Shown here: positions 18,295-25,097 of the stretch, one piece after another
Layout of the letters: each line of letters opens with the position of its first letter
How positions within the stretch are numbered: the first letter of the stretch is position 1
Source of the DNA: Chitinophaga sp. CF118
GTDB lineage: Bacteria > Bacteroidota > Bacteroidia > Chitinophagales > Chitinophagaceae
Assembly (NCBI RefSeq): GCF_900112615.1
Contig: NZ_FOMK01000004.1
Coordinates: forward strand, 620,001-684,000
Length of the DNA stretch: 64,000 bases
Direction of reading: 5' to 3'
The notes under the pieces: model-generated
The model's database searches: none
The model's input: only the letters and a program-made list of their open reading frames with translations
Told to the model about the DNA's origin: nothing
Translations under genes and position numbers: made by a program

Positions 18295-18711
18295 ATGTTG
18301 TCTAAAAAAACACAATACGCTTTTCATGCGCTCATACACCTGGCCGAAAATGCGGATAAAGGACCTATTCTGATTTCAGAAATTGCTCAGGAAAAAAGTA
18401 TCTCCATTAAATTTCTGGAAAATATTCTCCTGGAATTAAAAAATGCAGGCATATTAGGTAGTAAAAAGGGTAAAGGAGGTGGTTACTACCTGCTGAAACC
18501 GCCAAAGGAAATCCCACTGGCTAAGATCATCCGTTTACTGGACGGAGCTATAGCTCTATTACCCTGCGTCAGTTTAAATTATTACGAACGTTGCGAAAAT
18601 TGCCGGGATGAGGCCGTTTGCGGATTGAATGATGTAATGGGCAAAGTACGTGATGCCTCACTTAAAATACTGGAAACCAAGACACTTAAGGATATTCTGA
18701 CAAGAGATTAA
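18295..18711 (+). CDS. Rrf2-family transcriptional regulator with Cys cluster
   Basis: 138 residues. The N-terminal winged helix-turn-helix (MLSKKTQYAFHALIHLAE, then a recognition region around SISIKFLENILLELKNAG) is typical of Rrf2. Four cysteines at about 91, 100, 103 and 109 (LLPCVSL, RCENCRDEAVC) resemble the Fe-S-binding region of IscR/NsrR-type members, so redox or Fe-S sensing is plausible. It lies directly upstream of the cysHDN operon, separated by its own terminator and an inverted 11-bp repeat array. Control of sulfate assimilation is inferred from position only. Confidence 0.88.
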   Translation: MLSKKTQYAFHALIHLAENADKGPILISEIAQEKSISIKFLENILLELKNAGILGSKKGKGGGYYLLKPPKEIPLAKIIRLLDGAIALLPCVSLNYYERCENCRDEAVCGLNDVMGKVRDASLKILETKTLKDILTRD

Positions 18712-18750
18712 GGTATTTTCTCCTACCATTATTTTATTTAGTTAAGAAAT

Positions 18751-18784
18751 AGCAAAAGGTCCATTTATAAATGGGCCTTTTGCT
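18751..18784 (+). terminator. Terminator after the Rrf2 gene
   Basis: Stem AGCAAAAGGTCC / GGGCCTTTTGCT (18751-18784, AT-rich loop), 12 bp with a G-T wobble, 40 bp after the Rrf2 stop. It is nearly symmetrical and could act on both strands. Confidence 0.7.
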
Positions 18785-18820
18785 ATTAATGGCTCACGCG
18801 TTCCGGATGAGTTGCACTTT

Positions 18821-18917
18821 AAACGGGAGGTAAACAGGTGGTAAACGGGAGATAAACAGGTATTTCCTGAACAAACACCTGTTTACCTCCCGTTTACCAC
18901 CTGTTTACCACCTGTTA
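18821..18917. repeat. Inverted array of 11-bp repeats upstream of cysH
   Basis: The left arm holds four consecutive 11-bp units: AAACGGGAGGT (18821-18831), AAACAGGTGGT (18832-18842), AAACGGGAGAT (18843-18853) and AAACAGGTATT (18854-18864). After a 9-bp spacer the right arm holds four units in inverse orientation (18874-18917), also of the types AAACAGGTGKT and AAACGGGAGGT. The arms can fold into a stem of about 40 bp with few mismatches. The spacing of 11 bp is about one helical turn. It lies between the Rrf2 terminator and the cysH promoter box. Confidence 0.85.
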
Positions 18918-19008
18918 AAACTGCCAGTCACCTACCAGAAATTAGCAACTTTTTCCATGCTTATATAATTATTTAAAAAAACAGTCTATCTTTTTTATAG
19001 GTTTTATG

Positions 19009-19016
19009 TAATTTTG
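19009..19016 (+). promoter_or_regulatory. Candidate -7 box of the cysHDN operon
   Basis: TAATTTTG matches TAnnTTTG and lies 59 bp before the chosen cysH ATG. An AAGGAAG ribosome-binding site sits at 19064-19070, five bases before that ATG. Confidence 0.45.
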
Positions 19017-19075
19017 CTCACACAGCAGACGCATAAGTGGTAATGCGTCATGACTGTATAGCTAAGGAAGTTTAC

Positions 19076-19759
19076 ATGGAAAACATTAGAAAAGCATTGG
19101 AGGGCCTTGACGCACCGGCCGCCATGCGATACCTGGCAGAGCAATTCCCGGGTGCCGTGGCATTCTCTACCTCTTTTGGGCAGGAAGATCAGGTGATAGC
19201 AGACATGATATGGAGGGCAAAACTGCCCATCAGGGTATTTACGCTGGATACCGGACGTCTGTTTCAGGAAACCTACGATCTGATGGATCTTACCCGCGCC
19301 CGTTACAAACAATCCTTTGAAGTATATTTTCCCGAAACAGCTTCAGTTGAGAAACTGCTGCTTGAAAAAGGACCCAATAGCTTCTACGAATCTGTAGAAA
19401 ACAGGAAAGAATGCTGTTTTATACGGAAAGTAGTACCGCTGAACCGTGCCCTGCAGGGCGTAAAGGTGTGGATAACAGGCCTCCGTGCAGAACAATCAGA
19501 AAACCGCCAGGCACTGGATGCACTGGAATGGGACGAAACAAGGCAGTTATATAAATATAATCCGCTGATACACTGGTCATATGAACAAATGATGGATTAC
19601 CTTAAAACGCAGAATGTGCCTTACAACAAACTGCATGATAAAGGATTCATCAGCATAGGATGTGCCCCCTGTACCCGTGCAGTTGAACCGGGAGAACATC
19701 CCCGCGCCGGCAGATGGTGGTGGGAGTTATCCAAGAAAGAATGTGGGTTGCACGGCTAA
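19076..19759 (+). CDS. cysH: Adenylyl-sulfate (APS) reductase, Fe-S type
   Basis: Reduces adenylyl sulfate to sulfite in assimilatory sulfate reduction. The ATG at 19076 is chosen over a GTG at 19037 because AAGGAAG lies just upstream and the protein then begins MENIRKALEGL. The 227 residues include SFGQEDQVIADM, the paired cysteine motif KECCFIRKVVPLN and SIGCAPCTRAVEPGEHPR, plus the catalytic C-terminal ECGLHG. The two CC/CxxC motifs bind a [4Fe-4S] cluster and mark the APS-using rather than PAPS-using type. This fits the absence of an APS kinase gene or domain here. First gene of cysH-cysD-cysN. Confidence 0.92.
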   Translation: MENIRKALEGLDAPAAMRYLAEQFPGAVAFSTSFGQEDQVIADMIWRAKLPIRVFTLDTGRLFQETYDLMDLTRARYKQSFEVYFPETASVEKLLLEKGPNSFYESVENRKECCFIRKVVPLNRALQGVKVWITGLRAEQSENRQALDALEWDETRQLYKYNPLIHWSYEQMMDYLKTQNVPYNKLHDKGFISIGCAPCTRAVEPGEHPRAGRWWWELSKKECGLHG

Positions 19760-19816
19760 AATTATTTAATTATTTTTCAAGATGGCAGTGAACAAGGGCC
19801 ATTTAAATTAAGATAT

Positions 19817-20725
19817 ATGACCAATAAAATACAGTGGGAGTTTCCGCAGGCATTGGAAGACGAGGCCATCTATATTTTACGTGAAACGGCGGCACAATTT
19901 GAGAAACCTGCTATCCTGTTTTCAGGTGGTAAGGACTCTATCACCATTGTACGCCTTGCACAAAAAGCTTTTTATCCAGGCAAAGTACCTTTTCCACTTT
20001 TACATATAGATACCGGGCATAACTTCCCGGAAACAATTGAGTACCGCGACTGGCTGGTAAACAAACTGGGACTGGACCTTATTGTAAGAAATGTGCAGGA
20101 TAGCATCAACCAGGGAAAAGTGCAGGAAGAAACCGGCAAGTATGCCAGCCGGAATGCACTGCAAACAGTTACCCTGCTGGATGGTATTGAAGAAATGAAG
20201 TATGATGCATGTATTGGTGGTGCACGCAGAGACGAAGAAAAAGCTCGTGCCAAAGAAAGGATCTTCTCTGTAAGAGATGAATTTGGTCAGTGGAATGCTA
20301 AAATGCAACGCCCGGAACTGTTCGATATGCTGAATGGTAAAATCCATCTGGGTGAGAATGTGCGGGTATTCCCTATTTCCAACTGGACAGAACTGGACGT
20401 ATGGAATTACATCCGCAGAGAAAATCTTCGCATCCCCTCCATCTATTTCTCTCATGAAAGGGAAATCATTGAAAGAGATGGTATGTACTGGCCTACCTCT
20501 CCTTTCCTGAATACTTCTGAAGACGAAAAGCCTTTCATGCAGAAAGTACGCTTCCGCACCGTAGGTGATATGACCTGTACCGCGGCAGTTATTTCCGAAG
20601 CAGATAAACTGGAAGATATTATTTCTGAAATAATGGAAGCCAAAATCTCTGAAAGAGGTGCCCGTATTGACGATAAACGTTCAGAGGCTGCAATGGAAAA
20701 AAGGAAACAGGCTGGTTATTTTTAA
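19817..20725 (+). CDS. cysD: Sulfate adenylyltransferase subunit 2
   Basis: Small catalytic subunit of ATP sulfurylase, which forms APS from sulfate and ATP. The 302-residue length is normal. The PP-loop FSGGKDSITIVRLA (about 35-48) and the family C-terminus ending EKRKQAGYF are present. HIDTGHNFPETIEYRDWLV and GGARRDEEKARAKERIFS are strongly conserved CysD stretches. It lies 57 bp after cysH and 48 bp before cysN on the same strand, and is expected to form a heterodimer with CysN. Confidence 0.98.
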   Translation: MTNKIQWEFPQALEDEAIYILRETAAQFEKPAILFSGGKDSITIVRLAQKAFYPGKVPFPLLHIDTGHNFPETIEYRDWLVNKLGLDLIVRNVQDSINQGKVQEETGKYASRNALQTVTLLDGIEEMKYDACIGGARRDEEKARAKERIFSVRDEFGQWNAKMQRPELFDMLNGKIHLGENVRVFPISNWTELDVWNYIRRENLRIPSIYFSHEREIIERDGMYWPTSPFLNTSEDEKPFMQKVRFRTVGDMTCTAAVISEADKLEDIISEIMEAKISERGARIDDKRSEAAMEKRKQAGYF

Positions 20726-20773
20726 TTTCACTTTCAACAACACGTTACATTACTGTAACTCAAAAAATAGAAT

Positions 20774-22021
20774 ATGGAGGTTTTACATATAACCACTTCC
20801 GGCAGTGTAGATGATGGTAAAAGTACCCTGATTGGCAGGCTGCTTTATGATACTAATTCTATTCCACAGGATAAAATGGAAGCATTACATGCGGCCAGCA
20901 AAAGGAAAGGGCTTGACTTTACAGATTTGTCCCTGTTAACAGACGGACTGGTGGCAGAACGCGAGCAGGGTATCACTATTGATGTGGCACATATCTACTT
21001 CTCTACCCCCAACCGTAAATACATTATTGCAGATACACCCGGACATATAGAATATACGCGTAACATGGTAACCGGTGCATCTACTGCACAGGTATCCCTG
21101 ATCCTGATAGATGCCCGTAAAGGCATTGTGGAACAGACTTACAGACACTTCTTTATTGCTGCGCTGTTGCGCATCCCCTACCTGGTGGTGTGTGTAAACA
21201 AAATGGACCTGGTAGAATATGATGAAGCCCGTTTTAATCAGATAGTGGAAGATTTTCAGCAGCTGGTAAAAAGTGCTTCTTTCCAGGCTCCTTCTATCAA
21301 GTTCATTCCTATCTCCTCCCTGTACGGCGAAAATGTAGCCGGCAGATCTGGCAAGATCAACTGGTATAAGGATCAATCCTTACTGGAATACCTGGAGCAG
21401 ATTACTTTTGATCATGCTGATAGCAGTCACCCGGCCCGTTTCCCGGTACAATCCGTGATACGCCCAATGACGAAAGCATTCCATGATTTTCGTGGGTTTG
21501 CAGGTAAAGTGGCCAGTGGTCATTTTAACATAGGAGATGAAGTGATTTCACTGCCATCGCAACAAAAGAGTAAGATTAAAACCATTGAGCAGTTTGAAAC
21601 ACAGCTGTCCATTGCAAGTGCACGTGAAAGTGTAGTGATTACACTCGAAGATGAAATCGATACAAGTCGTGGCAGCATGCTGTCTAAAACAGATAACGTT
21701 CCTAACCTGCTGAAAGAAATTACCGCACAGGTATGCTGGATGGATCAGCAAAAGCTGGTTCCCGGAAAAGCTTATCTGTTACAGCATGGTATTAACCGTG
21801 TAAAGGCTAAAGTGCAGCAGATCCAGCATGTGATTGATGTTACATCTAACAAAATACTGGAAGATAAAAAGGAAATGGGACTGAATGACATTGGAAAGAT
21901 TACACTGAAAACAGCACAACCTATATTTGCAGATTCTTACCACCTGAACCCTGCCAACGGGGCGTTCATCCTGGTAGATGAATTCAGCAATGCAACTGTA
22001 GCAGTAGGATTTGTAGAATAG
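20774..22021 (+). CDS. cysN: Sulfate adenylyltransferase subunit 1 (GTPase)
   Basis: GTP-hydrolysing subunit that drives APS formation by CysD. The 415 residues have the EF-Tu-like G domain: GSVDDGKSTLIGRLLYD (about 10-26), switch region EREQGITIDVAH, DTPGH, and NKMD for guanine specificity. Two beta-barrel domains follow. It has no fused C-terminal APS kinase, in keeping with the APS-type reductase encoded first in the operon. A strong terminator follows 20 bp after the stop. Confidence 0.97.
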   Translation: MEVLHITTSGSVDDGKSTLIGRLLYDTNSIPQDKMEALHAASKRKGLDFTDLSLLTDGLVAEREQGITIDVAHIYFSTPNRKYIIADTPGHIEYTRNMVTGASTAQVSLILIDARKGIVEQTYRHFFIAALLRIPYLVVCVNKMDLVEYDEARFNQIVEDFQQLVKSASFQAPSIKFIPISSLYGENVAGRSGKINWYKDQSLLEYLEQITFDHADSSHPARFPVQSVIRPMTKAFHDFRGFAGKVASGHFNIGDEVISLPSQQKSKIKTIEQFETQLSIASARESVVITLEDEIDTSRGSMLSKTDNVPNLLKEITAQVCWMDQQKLVPGKAYLLQHGINRVKAKVQQIQHVIDVTSNKILEDKKEMGLNDIGKITLKTAQPIFADSYHLNPANGAFILVDEFSNATVAVGFVE

Positions 22022-22040
22022 TAAACCTTATAAAATATAT

Positions 22041-22072
22041 AAACCCCGGTCATGCATGACCGGGGTTTTTTG
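22041..22072 (+). terminator. Terminator after cysN (bidirectional)
   Basis: Stem AAACCCCGGTCATG / CATGACCGGGGTTT (22041-22068) followed by TTT TG; the other strand also ends in A/T-rich sequence. It can serve both cysN (+) and the convergent dehydrogenase gene (-). Confidence 0.9.
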
Positions 22073-22102
22073 TTTAGATCAGAACGTTAATTTTCAGGAC
22101 AG

Positions 22103-23059
22103 TTATTTCTGCAATGTTTCTGGTAAGTTTTTCAGCATATCCACAGTCATTTTTTCCAGATAGTATTCTGGTTTCCAACCCCAGTCATCACGTGCCAACT
22201 GATCGTCTATGCTCTGCGGCCAGCTGTCGGCAATCTGCTGACGGTAATCTGGTTTATAGCTGATAGTAAATTCAGGAATGTGTTTCTTGATTTCAGCTGC
22301 GATCTCTTTAGGAGAAAAACTCATACCGCCCAGGTTATAGGACGAACGTACAGAAATGCGTGATTTATCTGCTTCCATCAGCTCTATGGTAGCACGGATG
22401 GCATCCGGCATGTACATCATAGGCAGATACGTACTTTCTTTCAGGAAGCAGGTGTATTTCTGCTCTTCCAGTGCTTCGTGGAAGATTTCAATAGCATAAT
22501 CTGTAGTACCGCCGCCGGGAGCAGATTTATAACTGATGAGGCCCGGGTAGCGCAGGCTGCGTACGTCCAGACCATAGCGGTGATTATAGTATTCACACCA
22601 GCGTTCACCTGCATATTTGCTGATACCATAAATAGTGGTAGGCTCGATGATAGTGTGCTGGGGAGTAGTTTCTTTAGGAGAATTGGGGCCGAATACGGCA
22701 ATGGAGCTGGGCCAGTAGATCTTGTCTATGCTTTCTTCCTTTGCAATATCCAGTACGTTCAGCAAGCTTTGCATGTTGATATGCCATGCCAGGAGCGGGT
22801 TCTTTTCACCAGTAGCTGAGAGGATGGCAGCCAGCAGATAAATCTGGGTAATGTTATGACGGATCACCAGCACGTGCAGTTGTTCCTTATTCATTACGTC
22901 TAGAGTAACATAAGGTCCGGTACCTTTTAGCAGATCATGCTCCTCTCTAAGGTCGGAAGCAAGTACGTTGGCATCTCCATACATTTTTCTCAATGCCAGC
23001 GTCAGCTCAACACCAATCTGCCCACAGGCACCAATAACCAGTATCTTATCTTTCTTCAT
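22103..23059 (-). CDS. SDR-type L-threonine 3-dehydrogenase / NAD-dependent epimerase
   Basis: 318 residues of the extended short-chain dehydrogenase fold. The NAD motif GACGQIG is at about 10-16, the active-site YGISK lies near residue 143, and SLRYPGLISYKSAPGGGTTD is characteristic of the SDR-type threonine dehydrogenases of Bacteroidota and animals. These oxidise L-threonine to 2-amino-3-oxobutyrate. A nucleotide-sugar epimerase is the alternative, but the PGGGTTDYA motif favours TDH. No 2-amino-3-ketobutyrate CoA ligase gene (kbl) is in the window. Confidence 0.8.
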   Translation of the reverse strand: MKKDKILVIGACGQIGVELTLALRKMYGDANVLASDLREEHDLLKGTGPYVTLDVMNKEQLHVLVIRHNITQIYLLAAILSATGEKNPLLAWHINMQSLLNVLDIAKEESIDKIYWPSSIAVFGPNSPKETTPQHTIIEPTTIYGISKYAGERWCEYYNHRYGLDVRSLRYPGLISYKSAPGGGTTDYAIEIFHEALEEQKYTCFLKESTYLPMMYMPDAIRATIELMEADKSRISVRSSYNLGGMSFSPKEIAAEIKKHIPEFTISYKPDYRQQIADSWPQSIDDQLARDDWGWKPEYYLEKMTVDMLKNLPETLQK

Positions 23060-23088
23060 GCTTTTTCAGAATTAATGGATTCAATTCA

Positions 23089-23118
23089 GAACGTAATATT
23101 AACTGCTTCTTACACAAT
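23089..23118 (-). promoter_or_regulatory. Candidate promoter of the threonine dehydrogenase gene
   Basis: On the minus strand TTG (23116-23118), 19 bp, then TACGTTCTG (23088-23096), a near match to TAnnTTTG, 29 bp before the ATG at 23059. Confidence 0.35.
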
Positions 23119-23284
23119 ACGAACAAACGTTTCCAGCGGATGACAATACACTAACAATCCGGCGTAATGCGATATTACCAACAGTGGCCCAGCAAGCACC
23201 GCGCCTTTTTACATTACAATATTATGACAAAAGCACAGAAAAGGTGCAGGCATACTTGAGCACACTAATACAATTTGAATAGTA

Positions 23285-23292
23285 TAACTTTG
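23285..23292 (+). promoter_or_regulatory. -7 box of kdsA
   Basis: TAACTTTG followed by C, 20 bp upstream of the kdsA ATG at 23313. A TTG at 23256-23258 is 26 bp upstream, longer than the usual spacing. Confidence 0.45.
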
Positions 23293-23312
23293 CATTCTCA
23301 AATACAAAAATC

Positions 23313-24140
23313 ATGTCAGCAGTAACACATTTGAAGTCATTGTTCAAAGAGCAATACAATCCTGAGAACTTTTTCCTGATAGCTGGTCCGTGCGTAGTAG
23401 AAGATGAAGCATTGCTTTTTCATGTGGCAGAAAAAGTATCCGCCATCTGCAAGCGTTTAAATATCCCCTATATATTCAAAGCATCTTACCGTAAGGCCAA
23501 CCGTACAAGTATAAACTCTTTTAGTGGTGTAGGTGATGTGGAAGGACTTGATCTGTTACAGAAAACAGGACAGGCTTTCAACCTTCCTGTTACGTCGGAC
23601 ATTCACTCTGCTGCAGAAGCTGCAATGGCTGCTGCGTATGTGGATGTATTACAGATCCCCGCATTCCTTTGCAGGCAAACAGACTTGTTACTGGCAGCAG
23701 GTGAAACTGGCAAATTCGTGAATGTAAAGAAAGGACAGTTCCTGAGTGGTGAAGCAATGAAATTTGCAGTTGAAAAAGTAAAACAAACTGGCAACGACAA
23801 AATATTACTGACCGAGCGTGGTACTACATTCGGTTACCAGGACCTGGTAGTAGATTACCGCAATATTCCTATCATGCAGGAGCATAAGGTTCCGGTAATC
23901 ATGGATTGTACACATTCCCTGCAACAGCCAAACCAGTCCAGCGGTGTTACCGGTGGTAATCCAAAAATGATTGGTACCATAGCCAGAGCTGCAATTGCTA
24001 CCGGTGCAGACGGACTGTTCATTGAAACACATCCTGATCCTTCCTGTGCTAAATCGGACGGAGCCAATATGTTACATCTCGATCTGCTGGAAGGTTTGCT
24101 GGAAGACCTGGTAAGGATACGTGAGGCTATACGTAAATAA
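23313..24140 (+). CDS. kdsA: 3-deoxy-8-phosphooctulonate synthase
   Basis: Condenses arabinose 5-phosphate with phosphoenolpyruvate to KDO-8-phosphate for the lipopolysaccharide inner core. The 275 residues include FFLIAGPCVVEDE, IFKASYRKANRTS, the KKGQFLSGEAM lysine stretch and ERGTTFGYQDLVVDYRN, followed by MDCTHSLQQPNQ. The family match is clear along its whole length. It has its own promoter and is followed after 24 bp by a 16-bp inverted repeat. Confidence 0.97.
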   Translation: MSAVTHLKSLFKEQYNPENFFLIAGPCVVEDEALLFHVAEKVSAICKRLNIPYIFKASYRKANRTSINSFSGVGDVEGLDLLQKTGQAFNLPVTSDIHSAAEAAMAAAYVDVLQIPAFLCRQTDLLLAAGETGKFVNVKKGQFLSGEAMKFAVEKVKQTGNDKILLTERGTTFGYQDLVVDYRNIPIMQEHKVPVIMDCTHSLQQPNQSSGVTGGNPKMIGTIARAAIATGADGLFIETHPDPSCAKSDGANMLHLDLLEGLLEDLVRIREAIRK

Positions 24141-24164
24141 CATTTTCCGGAGGAATGAACTAAT

Positions 24165-24209
24165 TTTTGGGTGTTAGTATTTTTCGTAAATTCATACTAA
24201 CACCCAAAA
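24165..24209. repeat. 16-bp perfect inverted repeat between kdsA and the next gene
   Basis: TTTTGGGTGTTAGTAT (24165-24180) is perfectly inverted at 24194-24209, with a 13-nt loop. It ends nine bases before the ATG at 24219. It could be the kdsA terminator, but it lacks a T tract on the plus strand. It may instead be an operator or a leader hairpin for the downstream gene. Confidence 0.8.
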
Positions 24210-24218
24210 TTACTTTCT

Positions 24219-24623
24219 ATGATCAACTTACATGATGTAAAAGCAGGCGACGCCGTTCTGGTGGAATATGAAGGCAATACATTTGAAGGCCAGGTACTGG
24301 AAGTGAACCGTGAAGACAAGCAGGTTTGTGTACGAACCGGAGAACAGGTATTCTGGTATAACCTGAGTGACCTTTACCCCATTCCACTGAATGAAGCACA
24401 ACTCCTTAAACTCAAATTCAAAAAAGACGACCCGATTTCCGCCCTTGGTAACGGAAATGTGTATGTGCGTGGTCCTTTCACAGTGAAACTGTATGAATTG
24501 GGAGATGGTCAACCGGCTACCCGGCTGGATTATCGAGATGAACACCGGGAAATCAAGGAGTCCATCACAGTGAACCAGTTACAAAATCATTATCAGGAGA
24601 TGACGAATTTTCACCTGGAGTAG
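24219..24623 (+). CDS. Conserved-looking protein of unknown function (134 aa)
   Basis: 134 residues, soluble, with no signal peptide or membrane segment. The N-terminal half (VKAGDAVLVEYEGNTFEGQVLEV) reads like a small beta-barrel of the SH3/KOW kind, and RGPFTVKLYELGDGQPATRLDY looks like a second strand-rich part. I do not recognise a named family. The reading frame, AT-rich codon style and start directly after a strong inverted repeat support a real gene. A bidirectional terminator follows. Confidence 0.7.
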   Translation: MINLHDVKAGDAVLVEYEGNTFEGQVLEVNREDKQVCVRTGEQVFWYNLSDLYPIPLNEAQLLKLKFKKDDPISALGNGNVYVRGPFTVKLYELGDGQPATRLDYRDEHREIKESITVNQLQNHYQEMTNFHLE

Positions 24624-24645
24624 GAGAAGTAGTCATTTTAATGAG

Positions 24646-24684
24646 AAAAGCCATCAGCGATGAAGTATTGCTGATGGCTTTTTA
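24646..24684 (+). terminator. Bidirectional terminator between convergent genes
   Basis: Stem AAAAGCCATCAGC / GCTGATGGCTTTT (24646-24683) with T/A tails on both sides. It lies between the 134-aa gene (+) and the PspC-like gene (-). Confidence 0.85.
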
Positions 24685-24700
24685 TCTTATTATTGATGGA

Positions 24701-24922
24701 TTATAAGTATCTGAGTGGATTCCTGCGGGCGTTCAGGATATAGTTCTTCATGTTTACCCAAAAAGCCATAATCATATAAACAATTATAGGCGAGCCCATT
24801 GTAAGAAAAGAAGTATAAATAAAGAACAGGCGGATACGGGAAGTAGCTACTCCCAGCTTGTTACCGATAGCGGTACAAACACCAAAGGCCTGCCATTCCA
24901 CGAAATCTTTAAGTCTGTTCAT
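24701..24922 (-). CDS. PspC-domain small membrane protein
   Basis: 73 residues. The order is a short amphipathic N-terminus (MNRLKDFVEWQAFGVCTAIG), the PspC-like stretch KLGVATSRIRLFFIYTSFLT, then one long hydrophobic segment (about 35-56) and a basic tail. This is the pattern of stand-alone PspC/phage-shock-like envelope-stress proteins in Bacteroidota. The function is not known beyond the family. It is convergent with the upstream gene, sharing the terminator at 24646-24684. Confidence 0.75.
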   Translation of the reverse strand: MNRLKDFVEWQAFGVCTAIGNKLGVATSRIRLFFIYTSFLTMGSPIIVYMIMAFWVNMKNYILNARRNPLRYL

Positions 24923-25054
24923 ATATCAAATTTATCACAATACCACGGTAAAAACAAGTTTAAATTGTTTAAGGTATTGGGCTTGCGGGAAGTTCCCGGC
25001 TTAGTGTTTATTGACAATCGACTACATATCTTTTAAAAACTTGTTGTTTTTAAT

Positions 25055-25062
25055 TAATTTTG
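25055..25062 (+). promoter_or_regulatory. -7 box of the aconitase gene
   Basis: TAATTTTG followed by CGG, 35 bp before the chosen ATG at 25098. It lies inside a longer open frame starting at 25011, which argues against that upstream start. Confidence 0.5.
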
Positions 25063-25097
25063 CGGTGCATTTTCTAACCGGTCTTAAATTATTTTTC

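Larger units (their letters stand above)
18712..19075. other. 364-bp intergenic region between Rrf2 gene and cysH
   Basis: Holds the Rrf2 terminator (18751-18784), the inverted 11-bp repeat array (18821-18917), an AT-rich stretch, a -7-like box (19009-19016) and the cysH ribosome-binding site. No additional gene is visible. Confidence 0.7.

Noticed and set aside
18821..18917. The 11-bp repeat array considered as a small CRISPR.
   Set aside because: Repeats are contiguous without unique spacers and are arranged in inverse halves; no cas genes.
19037..19075. Upstream GTG start for cysH.
   Set aside because: The ATG at 19076 has an AAGGAAG site at the right distance and yields the normal N-terminus.
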